Assembly (NCBI GenBank): GCA_024220525.1
Contig: JAMYWO010000017.1
Coordinates: 241,576 to 271,589 of the forward strand
Reading direction: 5' to 3'
Length of the DNA: 30,014 nucleotides
Source of the DNA: Cochliopodium minus
Taxonomy: Eukaryota > Discosea > Himatismenida > Cochliopodiidae
Numbering within the stretch: the first letter of the stretch is position 1; every line of letters begins with the position of its first letter. Under the pieces are notes generated by a model. The model searched no databases, had not been told where the DNA came from, and worked only from the letters and a program-made list of their open reading frames with translations. Of the stretch, positions 1-9,345 are shown piece by piece. The position numbers were made by a program, and so were the translations under genes.

Positions 1-993
1 CAACTAAAACTTTGACTATAGGATTTTCTCCTAACTCATCACTACTACTATCATCACTGCTAGTATCACTGTTATTTCTTCTTTCTTCTTTCAAAACTTT
101 TATTTTTGGTTTATTTTCTCTTTCAGAACTTTCGCTATCTTCGTCGTGTTTGTGAGTTGTTTTGTTGTCTGTTTTTCTAGTGTTTTCTTCCAAAACGATC
201 ACACTTTTACTTTGATTTGATTTGTGATTATCTTGATTATCTTCATTATGATGATCTCTCGTAATTTCTTCCAAAGATATTACTAGTTTATGATTTGTTG
301 ATTGATTTGTTGATTTATGATTGTTATCATGATTATTATCCTCTTCATCCAAATGTACTATTTTCTCCTCTTCCTTATTTTTATTTTTATTTGTATTATT
401 ATTATTATCGCTAATATCTTCTCTCCTCACTTCCTCTAAATGTTTTATCTTTAAATGCGAGTTATCTTCTCCAATATGATGTTGATTATCGTGATGATTA
501 TCTCTTATTTTTGGATCTTCCTTCTTTATTTCGGATAATACCTTTATAACTTTTCTTTCTGATCCCTTATTCTTTTCCTTAACATCATCTCTGCTCATTT
601 CAATCAATATCTTTTTTTTTCTGATGGTCAATTTCTTTTTGGTTGATATATTTTCCTCCTTTTCATTGGAATTCATATCCTCTTCTATCTCTTCGAATGA
701 ATACTCTTCCTCTTCATCTTCATCATCCTCGAAATCAGATAATTCAGATGATTCATCGTTTAATTGATTTTTGATTGATAAGAATTCTTTTGATGGAGAT
801 GAATCATCATTGAATATTTTTGAATTACTCAAAAACTAATTTTGGAACCAAACAATAACAAATTTATAAAATATCGTTTTTTTTTATAGTGAGGAATTTA
901 AAAATATAAAAATAAATTTGTGTGAAGATTGTTTAAAAATTTAACAAAAAATGTTATTTATTTGGTTGAATAATTGAGATTTACCTTTTGCAT
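1..993 (-). CDS. Acidic disordered protein with tandem SIM-like repeats (3' end outside window)
   Basis: I do not recognise this as a named gene. Reading leftward, one frame stays open from 835 to the window edge (about 278 codons). It starts after an acceptor at 836-837 and joins in phase to a proposed 9-nt first exon (985-993, Met-Gln-Lys) through a GTAAAT donor; in-frame stops lie just upstream of that ATG. The protein begins with an Asp/Glu-rich stretch. It then repeats a short motif of aliphatic residues followed by acids about every 26-33 residues: KILIEM, VIKVLSE, LKIKHLEE, KIVHLDEE, LVISLEE, SVIVLEE, KIKVLKEE. These sit in Asn/His/Asp/Lys-rich linkers. The motif shape matches SUMO-interacting motifs, so binding of SUMO or poly-SUMO is my inference. 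No folded domain is visible in the part seen. The tiny first exon is the least certain part. Confidence 0.6.
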
Positions 994-1126
994 TTCTTTT
1001 TGTAATATCTTCTTTTGATTTCGTTATCAAAATTTTTTTTTTTTATTATTTGAAAATTATATAAAATAAAATCAACTCCTTGATTCACCCTTATTTTTGA
1101 AAGTATTAGGTATAATTCAAGTAAAC
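994..1126. promoter_or_regulatory. Short divergent intergenic region
   Basis: Only 133 bp separate the proposed start of the leftward SIM-repeat gene from the ATG of the rightward DEAD-box helicase, so both promoters must lie here or inside the flanking 5' ends. It contains T- and A-runs; I see no recognisable element. Confidence 0.4.
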
Positions 1127-3115
1127 ATGGATGATCTATTTTCATCATTAACATTTGGAGCAAGATTCTCCAAAGAGGAGAAAAAAAAATTCACTCAGTT
1201 GAAAGAGAAAGAAGATGAAGAATCAATAGAAAAGAAATTGAAAAGTAGATCAATGCCAAAAGAACTTGTAACAAAATCATTCATCATAAATTTTTTTTCT
1301 CAATAAAATACAAAAAAAAGGATTTTTTTGGAAAATATAAAGAAAAAAGTGAGAATGGATCTGATAAAAAGAATAGAAAGAGAAAGATAGAAGATGAAGA
1401 AGAGATAGATGAAGATGAAGTATCTGAGGATAGTGATATAAGGTTATTATCAAAAAAGAAACAAGTCGAGGAAGATAATGAGGAGGAGTTGGATGATGAG
1501 GAAGATGAATTGGATAGTGATGAGCTCAAAAGATTAGAAAAGGGAGAAATAAAAAATACATTGGAATCAATCAGAAAGAAATACAAGATAAGAGTGATTC
1601 CTGAAGAAGAATCCAAACCACCAATAACTGAATTCTCAGAATTGGAATCCACATATAATCTCCGTAACTACATCTTAAAGAACATTGAGAGATTGGGCTA
1701 TAAAAAACCAACAGCAATTCAAATGCAAGCAATACCTCTTTTGTTGACAGGAGCTGATATGATATCATGTGCACCTACAGGTAAAAAAATAATATTTTTT
1801 AAATAATAATAATTTATATCATTTTTTGATTTTAAATGATTTTATTTTTAAATTCTTAACAAAATTTTTTATTTTCTTAATATAGGTTCAGGTAAAACAG
1901 CCAGTTTCATCATTCCTCTGCTGCACATTCTCAAAAAACCGAAAAAGGAATTGAGAGGATTGATCATCGCACCAACAAGAGAATTGTCCAAACAAATTCA
2001 TTCAGAATTGTTGGAGCTCTCTAAGGGAAAACCTTTCAGAACTTTGTTTCTCACAGATTCCAATGCATCCGCAATTAGCAACACCCAAAAATGTACATAT
2101 GACGTAATTGTTACAACTCCGATGTAAATTTTATTTTTTATTTAAGAAAATATTCCTCATTTTTCTTTCATTTTGTTATTTTTTCAATTTCAATTTTGCT
2201 TCCCAACTTTGTTACTTGGTGTTTTTAATTATTTTATGAACTATCAATTTGTTGTGAGGCATATAATAACAAACAAGAAAGACCAATAGCTAGTGAATTC
2301 TTAATTCAATGAATTTTCTAGAAAAATAGCTTTCTATATTAATTTCTTTATCAAATTTGTTTTTTAACTTAATTTTGAAATTTAGTTTTGTTAATTATTT
2401 ATTTTATTTTATTTTATTTTATTTTTTACTTTTCATATAGGCGTCTCTTGAAATTTTTAAGAGATAAAACTTTATCTCTTTCAACAGTACAGTACTTTGT
2501 TTTGGACGAAATTGATAAACTCTTCGAAATGGGATTCATTCATCAAATAGACGAGATAATCGCCTCCCTCTCCAAAGAATGCCAAAAAACCTTTTTCTCT
2601 GCAACAGTTCCCGGCACTGTTTCCAATTTGGCGGACACTGTTTTGAAGAATCCTTTCAAACTAACCATTCAAAGTGGTGCCATTCCAAGAAAAACTATTT
2701 CACAAGGTAAATTTTTTAAAAAAAAAATATTTTTTTTTAAATAAATATTTTTTTTTAAATAAATAAATATCAAGAAAATTTTCTTGAATAAAATAAAAAT
2801 ATTCAATTTCATAAATTTTTTCTAAAATAAAACAAAAATTTTCAATTTAAATTTAATTTCGTAAATAAATTTAAACTTTTTGTTATTCTTTTCAAATAGA
2901 ATTGATATACTGTGGTACAGAAGATGGTAAACTGATTTTTCTTAGGAATATGATCCTCAAGGGATTCGAGCCTCCCGTAATCATCTTTGTGGAAAATAAG
3001 GAACGTGCGGAGCAGCTCTTCAAGGAACTTGTCTTCCACAACATCAACGTCGACTTTATCACATCCGACAGATCCAAAAATCAACGTGATCGTGTTGTTG
3101 AAAATTTTAGAAGAG
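1127..3115 (+). CDS. DDX52: DDX52/Rok1-type DEAD-box RNA helicase, 3' truncated
   Basis: Family role: DDX52/Rok1 acts in the nucleolus on pre-18S rRNA during small-subunit assembly. Exons: 1127-1267, 1321-1780, 1886-2123, 2441-2706, 2900-3115, all in phase. The N-terminus (MDDLFSSLTFGARF, then DFFGKY after the first, 53-nt intron) matches the DDX52 N-terminus, which fixes the start. Visible motifs in order: Q motif (GYKKPTAIQMQAIP), motif I (APTGSGKT, split by an intron), Ia (APTREL), Ib (TTPMR), II as DEID, III as SAT, and the start of RecA2 with IIFVENKERA. The last exon ends at ENFRRG with a GTAAAT donor. Motif V (ARGxD) and motif VI (HRIGRxGR) are not found downstream: the next in-phase exon meets a TGA at 3482-3484 after about ten residues. 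As assembled, this cannot be an active helicase. True truncation and misassembly are both possible. Confidence 0.85.
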
Positions 3116-3149
3116 GTAAATTATTTTGAAAATAAATTTTGATTTTTTT

Positions 3150-3410
3150 TAGTAATTTTTTCTTGAATTTTTTTAATTTTATTTTTTATTTTATTTTTTA
3201 TTTTATTATTTTTTATTTTTTATTTTTTATTTATATTTTTTATTTATATTTTTTATTTTTTATTTTTTATTTTTTATTTTTTATTTTTAATATTTTATTA
3301 TTTTTGTTCATATTTTTTTTATATCAATCATTTTTTACAAAATTAAATTTTTATTTTTATTATTTTTTGATCATATATTTTTTTTATATTCAATCATTTT
3401 TTTTTTAAAG
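3150..3410 (+). repeat. T-rich low-complexity tract
   Basis: A run of near-repeats of ATTTTTT and TATTTTT with almost no C or G. It looks like the intron that should follow helicase exon 5 at 3115. It is a likely place for slippage or misassembly. Confidence 0.7.
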
Positions 3411-3455
3411 ATTATTTGTTTTTATTTACTTATTTTTGATGATTTTTTTTCAAAG

Positions 3456-3716
3456 TTTGGATATGTCCACCCTTTTTTTTCTGAATCAACCGAAAAAATT
3501 TTAATTCTCCACAAAAACCTAAAGTTCAATGTCAATAACGTATCTAGGGAATTCCTTCGACTGGGTTTGACCATTCCTCCCTTCTTCTTTGATGATCCCC
3601 AAATCTCCGTCATAGGTTTGAAGTTTGAGTCCAAAGCTGCCGCCATGTCTGCCTATATTTCTAGAAAGAGTTCTTTTCTTCATGGACAAAAAATGTATTT
3701 AGAATTCTTCTTTTAA
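3456..3716 (+). pseudogene. Orphan exon with RRM-like fold pattern
   Basis: After an acceptor-like CAAAG at 3451-3455, a frame of 86 codons runs to TAA at 3714-3716 with coding-like composition. Hydrophobic patterning suggests strand (KILILHKNLKF), helix (VSREFLRLGL), strand (QISVIGLKFES), helix (AAAMSAYISRKS), strand (QKMYLEFF), which resembles an RNA-recognition motif. It does not match the missing helicase C-terminus. Its frame is also out of phase with helicase exon 5, so normal splicing would not read it. I see no start codon or upstream exon. Best reading: a 3' fragment of an unrelated gene joined here by rearrangement or assembly. The RRM assignment is inference from pattern only. Confidence 0.4.
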
Positions 3717-3799
3717 AAAAAAATTAAAGGATTAATTATTTTCATATTTCTTGGTAATCATTTCGTTTTTGAAAAAAAAAACTAAGAGATATCAATTTA

Positions 3800-4265
3800 A
3801 ATATTCAACAAATCTCAAAAATTCGACTTTAATAGATTTCATTAAACACAAGAGTAATCAATTATTAAAATGAAAAATAAATTACAAGAATGAAATTGTG
3901 ATTTTCAAAATAATTGTGGGAAAGGAAAAAGAGAAAGATTATTGTCAAAATGGGCAAAAAATATAAAATATAAAATATAAAAAATTTTATAAAATTTATA
4001 TTGTTTTCTCAATCAAAAGATACCTTCAATAATTAAAATCAAGAAATAGGAGATGTTGAAATGTTCAAAGATTATCTTTCAAAGAATGAATTGAAAGAAA
4101 CAAAAAAAAACTTTATCATAGTTGTTTGGGAGGAAATATGGCTATCATAAACAAAATGATCCAAATGGGAACAAAAGATTGGAATGAAGGATTTAGAGGA
4201 GCTGTTAGTTCAAAAAATATCAACATTGTGGTAAACATGGTAAAGAATGGGGCATTTAACTGTAA
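3800..4265 (+). pseudogene. Decayed copy of the ankyrin-type gene found at the right edge
   Basis: This stretch matches 29395-30014 in the same orientation. Shared parts include the upstream AAATCTC..AGATTT hairpin, a block containing GTGGGAAAGGAAAA and GATTATTGTCAAAATG, the intron end with TCAATCAAAAGATACC, and the EIGD..YLSKN segment. Relative to the right-hand copy it lacks a usable ATG, the intron donor is GGGCAAAA instead of GAAGTAAA, about 150 nt are missing after position 4045, and a base change in the A-run shifts the frame before GGNMAII. It continues with ankyrin-like text (KDWNEGFRGAV, NINIVVNMVKNGA) from 4138. It is a pseudogene of a dispersed family. Confidence 0.7.
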
Positions 4266-4367
4266 AATAATTTTTCCTGTATTTTTAATAAATATAAAAT
4301 AAAAAATTCCGAGAATTTATTATTAATTTTTTGGAATTTTAATTTTAATGTTTTTACTCTCTTAAAG

Positions 4368-5002
4368 TTGGAAGAAATTTGGGATTTTTTTAGTCCTGTT
4401 TGGGAAGTCAGAAACCTGCTTAATTTGACAAAAAAAATCCATTAAAAAACAAATCAAGAAATCAAAAATTAACAAAATATTTAATAATGGTCTCGAAGAT
4501 AAATATTACAGATTGTGCAATTTAATCTAATATGATAAAATTTCACAAATTGATAGTTTGTTGGATTTAGCACGTGATTATGACTTTAAAACTATTTTTT
4601 ATTATATTTTTTTCGATATTACGACAACTAAAGAAGGACTTGATTATGTCGCAGCCACGGAGAGATTTATTTCATAATTCCAAGAAGTTATTCCTTTTAT
4701 TGATCTCAACAAAAAAGTGATTGATCAGTACACCATACATTATCCAATGATAAATAAATCTGTTTCTAAAAATGACAATGAAACTCTATTCTTCCTTCTT
4801 AATTCTTGCGCTGATGTCAACACGATGTATAAAGTAAAAAATTTAAATTTATTTTAGTTCAAGAAAATTTAAAATTTATTTTTTTATCTTTTAAAAGGAA
4901 GAAACTGCAAAAGAATGTTATGATCTGATTGAAGATTTTGAAAAAGAAAAACTTTGGAATATAAACAGACATCATTTGTTTGACAAAGTCTCCAAGTGTT
5001 GA
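4368..5002 (+). pseudogene. Decayed RGS-domain-like gene
   Basis: Two blocks joined by an intron (4834-4897) keep a protein-like reading. The early part (LEEIWDFFSPVWEVRNLL) is one frame away from the rest; the shift lies in the A-run near 4430. The later part has LLDLARDYDF, then ITTTKEGLDYVAATERF, then KKVIDQYTIHYPMINKSV and AKECYDLIEDFEKEKLW. The spacing of these segments resembles an RGS fold, in which the family acts as a GTPase activator for G-alpha. Two in-frame TAA codons interrupt it, after CNLI and after ERFIS, both at places where Gln would fit. The frame ends at TGA 5000-5002. I see no start exon. RGS is inferred by pattern; an unknown helical domain is the alternative. Confidence 0.45.
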
Positions 5003-5121
5003 TATTTTCAATTTAAACCAATTTGTTTATTGATCATCCAATTCTTTTCTAACAGATACAAACCGATAGATGAATAAAAAAAAAAAATAAACTCGTTTAT
5101 TAAATAAAATAAATTAAAATT

Positions 5122-6765
5122 TTAATTTTCTGTTTCAACATTTTGTTTTTTATTCTGATTGTCAGATCCGTCAGACTTGTTCTTTCTTTTTCTCTTCCTC
5201 TTCTTCTTCTCATTCACTAGCAACCCATCCTTCTTCTTCTGCTCAAACTCGGCCTTCTTCTCTTTTATTTTATCCTTCCATTTACGTTTTTTCTTCTGTA
5301 CACGGGTCTCATTAGTAAATTCTTTTCTCTTTTAAAATTTAAAAATTAAAAAAAAAAATTTAAATGAACAAAAAAAAAATTAAATTTAAATAAAAATTAA
5401 AAATAATAAAAAATAACAAAAAAAATTTCTGAATTTACCTTAACAAAATTTTTCTTCTTTGGAGTGTCAGATTTTCCAGGAGTAAACAACTTAGGAGCAG
5501 AAACAAGCTCACTCTTTTGAGCGGACATTTTATTTTTGGCATTTTGAGTAGTCTTGAGATTAGTAGCATTGGAAGGCTTCTCCAACCTGAGGGCACAGTC
5601 CTTGATGTAGAGGATTGGCTGCCCCGCCATTTTGCGGAGTTTGTCGCGCTCTTTTCCTCCGTCGACTGCTACGATGAATTTCTCGTTTTTGATCATTTTT
5701 TGGATGCAAGCAAATGCTGATACACATGGTTCATGATCACATTTCAATCTTTATTTTTTTAAAAAGAAATTATTTTTTGTTAAAATAAACAAACGAAAAT
5801 TTATCGAGAATTAAAATTAAAAGAAAATTAAAAATTAAAAATTAACAGATTCTTATTTTAATGAAAATCACAAGTATTAATTAAATAAAATTATTTTTTT
5901 TTTTCCATTGAAAAAAATTGTTTAATTATATTATTCTCTCTTTTACTTATTCCTTTGGAGAATTGAAATTAAAACAAAAATAAAAAACTATGGGTTTGTT
6001 TTGCAGCTTTTAACTTTTTTAAATTAAAAATATTTAAAAATTAAAAATATTTAAAAATTAAAAATATAAATATTAAAATATAAAATTAAAAATTAAAATT
6101 AAAAATTATAATTAAAAATTAAAATTAAAAATTATAATTAAAAATTAAAATTAAAAATTAAAATTAAAAATATAAATTTAAAAAAATATCTTTTCAAAAA
6201 AAAATTTTTTTTTTATTTTTTTATTTACCTCTTAATTTTTCCTGTTAAAATGGTTGCTTCGAGATATTCTGGTCCCTTTTGTCTTATTTCTTGATATATA
6301 CATTCAGTGGTAACCAGATACGCTCTTTCTCCGAATAATTCAGGCAAGCCCTCCCTCAAATTCACTTTATGTTTGATTGACAGTTGAATAAAGTCCGAGT
6401 TATCTTTATTTTGAATGTAAAATAAGATTTTAAAACTGAAGACGTATTTTTTTAAACGGAGATGATTTTTTATTAATATTAATTGAAATGATGATATCCT
6501 TTATGTTTTTGAATTGATAGTATTTTATCTTTAAAAATTTATTGAAATATTACTTACATAATACCTATAATAATTATTGTTTGATGAATTTAGGTGACAA
6601 TATATTTTTGATTGGGAATAATTGAAGAAAAAATAAAGAATCATCTCATCTTTTTTTTTTGATGTTGATAATGAAAATTACTCTGTAAGGGGCATTATAT
6701 CCGAAAACTGATTTAAATAACTTCATCCTTTTTCTTGCTTGTTTTCCTCTTTGTATTTTACCCAT
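5122..6765 (-). CDS. UTP23: UTP23, PIN-like SSU processome factor
   Basis: Family role: Utp23 is a nucleolar PIN-domain protein of the small-subunit processome, needed for early 18S rRNA processing and release of snR30/U17. Exons in transcript order: 6682-6765, 6558-6564, 6229-6403, 5439-5748, 5122-5328. All phases agree and give 260 aa; human UTP23 is about 250. The N-terminus MGKIQRGKQARKRMKLF followed by FGYNAPYR matches the family start. The 7-nt microexon supplies Val-Leu, giving PYRVL as in PYQ(I/V)L. The rest has LREGLPELFGE, TTECIYQEI, a Cys/His cluster (LKCDHEPCVSAFAC), FIVAVDGGKERDKLRK, GQPILYI and LEKPS. The tail is rich in Lys and Arg, as expected for a nucleolar protein. The Asp of the family motif DGTF appears as Asn in this model, and human UTP23 is itself thought to lack nuclease activity. 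Confidence 0.9.
5990..6190 (-). repeat. AT low-complexity repeat inside a UTP23 intron
   Basis: The third UTP23 intron (5749-6228) contains many near-repeats of AAAAATTAAAATT and AAAAATATTT. On the sense strand of the gene it is T-rich, like most introns here. No other signal seen. Confidence 0.7.
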
Positions 6766-7097
6766 TTTTTTTTTTTTTTAAAACACAAAATTATTAATAC
6801 TTTAAAAAGAAGGAGACATTTAGCAAATGTTTGAGTGTAAAGAAAATACTCAAGGATTATTCATTTTACAAATGTTGAACATCAAATATTGAAGATTACA
6901 TTACACACTTCAACATAAATATTTAAAAGACAGAATAAAAATAAAGAATGTCAATTAATATTGATTTCAAAAAGAGATTTTTTATTCACCATCCAAAGGG
7001 AGATCTATCCATTCCATAATCATAAAAATAATCAAATGAGGATAGTTTATTTTAAGTGACATAAATATTTGAAGCGAAATAGATATAAAAAAAAAAA
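6766..7097. promoter_or_regulatory. Divergent intergenic region, UTP23 / actin-like
   Basis: A 332-bp spacer between two diverging starts. Both ATGs are directly preceded by A-runs on their own coding strand, as for most starts in the window. I see no TATA-like box that stands out from the AT background and no open frame of note. Confidence 0.4.
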
Positions 7098-9168
7098 ATG
7101 GAAATAACATCATTAGTACTTATCATAGGAGAAAGAAATTGTAGTGGAGGATTTGCAGGTGATGAAATTCCAAAAGTAAATTTGAGAGTTGTGAATGAAG
7201 ATAATAAAAAAGACAGCAGCATCTTTTTTAACGAGGATATGTTGGATAAGATCACACAGAAGATGTTCTATGAAGAATTAAAGATAGATCCTGTTGAGCA
7301 TCCTTTATTCGTAAAAAAAAAAAAAAAATTTGATTAATTTAGGCCTAAAATTTAAATTCTTCACATAAATCAATTCGGATAAAAGACAAATAAGACGATG
7401 GATATAAATTTGAATAGAAGTAATAATAATATTTCTTTTATTATGTTAAATTTCAAATTATATTTAATATTAAATTTAAATCATTCGAATCTATTTTGAT
7501 AAACTTTCAAACCAGAAAATGTTTTAATATTTTTTTTTTGTGGTCACAATAAAAAATTATTAAAGGTTATAAGATGTTGAGTTATTACTTTGAAAAACAC
7601 AGTTGTCCTGCAATATACATTTCAAAGTAAAAAAAAAAAATTTAAAAATATTTTTTATTTATTTTTTATTTAAATCATGAATTAATTTTTATTATTAAAT
7701 ATCTTGATTTTTTCAAAAAATTTTTGTTAATTATTTTTAAAAATTTAAAAACAGCGAAGCCCCTCTTTCTTTGTTCAGTCATGGACAATCCAGTGGATTG
7801 AGTGTGATCAGTGGTCACAACCAAACTGAAATTTGTAAAAAAATTATTTAAAATAAATTTTTCTTTAAAAATTAAAAAATTGAAAATTAAAATATTAAAT
7901 AAGGTCCAATATCAGATGGTAATACAAAAAATTTTAAAATTCGAAAATATTAAAATAATAAAAAATAAATAAAAAAAATGAAAAAAAAATAAAAAAAAAA
8001 TGAAAATAAATAAAGAAATAACAAAAAAAAAATTAATTTAAATTAAATACAAAAAATTGAAAAAAAAATCAAAAACAAAAAACAAATAAAAAAATAAAAA
8101 ATAAAATGAAAATAAATAAAAAAATGAAAGAATATTAAATTTTTTATAACTTCTTATCATAGGATATCCCGTTCCACATGCAAATGTTATCACACATACA
8201 GGAGGAAAAACAGTTTCAAATTTTCTTTCAAATCTGATGAGGAGAAGAGGAATTTTGATTGAAGAAGATCTTTACGTCAACAAAGAACTTTCTGAAGGAA
8301 TTTTCGGAGTGACAGTGATTGACGATTTAAAAGAAAATTTAGTTCAAGTTTTGAATGAAAGACCTTCGAATTATAATATAGGTACATTGAAAAAAATATT
8401 CAAAAAAAAAACAAATTCAAATAAATAAATTAAAAATTAAAAAATAAATAATTGAAATGAATAAAAAAACATTCAAAAATAATTAAATAATTAAAAAATG
8501 GATAAATATGATAAAATAGAAATAAGAAAAAAATAATTTTTTTTTGAAGATAAGAGCAAAATCAAATATGAACTTCCTTGCGGAAATAAAATAGAAATGG
8601 GGTTTGAAAGATTTTTGGGTGGAGAAGTTTTGTTCGACACCTCCATTGATATTGAAAGCGACATTTCCGAACAATTATCCATCCCCGACGCCATTTGCAA
8701 GAGTATAAGTCTTTGTGACTTAGAAAAGAGATGTTGAATTACATGGTTATTTGTGGAGGAAATTCTTTTTTACCTAATTTAAAGCCAAGGTTTTAATTTT
8801 TTTATTTTTACTTTTTTTTTTAATTTATTTTTTTTAAAATTCTAATTTTTTTAATCATTATTAAATTTGATTATTTTATTTTTAGATTGAAAAGAGAAGT
8901 ACAAAATCAAATTTTCGAATCCTCGTTGTGGCTCAAATACCAAAAAGGAAACCAAAAAAGTCTTTTATCTTCTTTACCTCCAAACATTATCAATAAAATT
9001 CAAGACAACAGCATGGGAGTGAGATATAATCGTAATGAGGAGAAATACGCTGTTTGGATTGGAGGATCCATATTGTCTCATTTTAGAACTTTCCAACAGT
9101 TGTGGATTTCAAAGGAAGAATTTAATGAGAATGGTCCTTCTACTTTATTTTCTAGAAAATGTTTTTGA
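7098..9168 (+). CDS. Divergent actin-family protein (nucleotide site degenerate)
   Basis: Exons: 7098-7310, 7386-7419, 7566-7626, 7755-7834, 7904-7918 (15 nt), 8163-8381, 8550-8789, 8886-9168; about 381 aa. Matches to actin run in order: [82 protein letters not shown], and an almost unchanged end from [10 protein letters not shown] through FQQLWIS to GPS..RKCF. Three things are odd. The first phosphate loop (DNGSG in actin) reads IGERN, and the second (LDSGDG) reads VISGHN, so the ATP and metal ligands look lost. About 25 residues of subdomain 2, including the DNase-I loop, are missing. Subdomain 3 has an insertion of roughly 30 residues. A one-base loss near 8719 breaks the frame before [14 protein letters not shown]. 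The 34-nt second exon is chosen by length and phase and is the weakest part. Which ARP class it belongs to is unclear. Confidence 0.82.
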
Positions 9169-9345
9169 TAAAAAAAAAAAAAAAGAAAATAAATGTAAAA
9201 AAAAGTTGGAAAATCCAACTTTCAAAAATAATTCTTGAAAAACAAAATAAAAAAAAATTTTTTTAGGTGAGAAATGAAAGAAAATTTATTTAATTCAAAA
9301 CAAGAAAAGGTTTTTAAAAAATAAATCTTTCTAATAAATAAAATC

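Noticed and set aside
3150-3410. T-rich tract as a functional promoter or scaffold attachment element
   Set aside because: The same kind of text fills most introns in the window, so nothing sets this tract apart.
3422-3646. Minus-strand open frame with a Met start (MAAALDSN..)
   Set aside because: It is antisense to the RRM-like exon, whose plus-strand translation has a much better strand-helix pattern.
4368-5002. Idea that the genome uses TAA as Gln, prompted by the RGS-like pseudogene
   Set aside because: eIF3b, UTP23, PRIM2, IVD and BRAP all end naturally at TAA right after their conserved C-termini, so the standard code applies.
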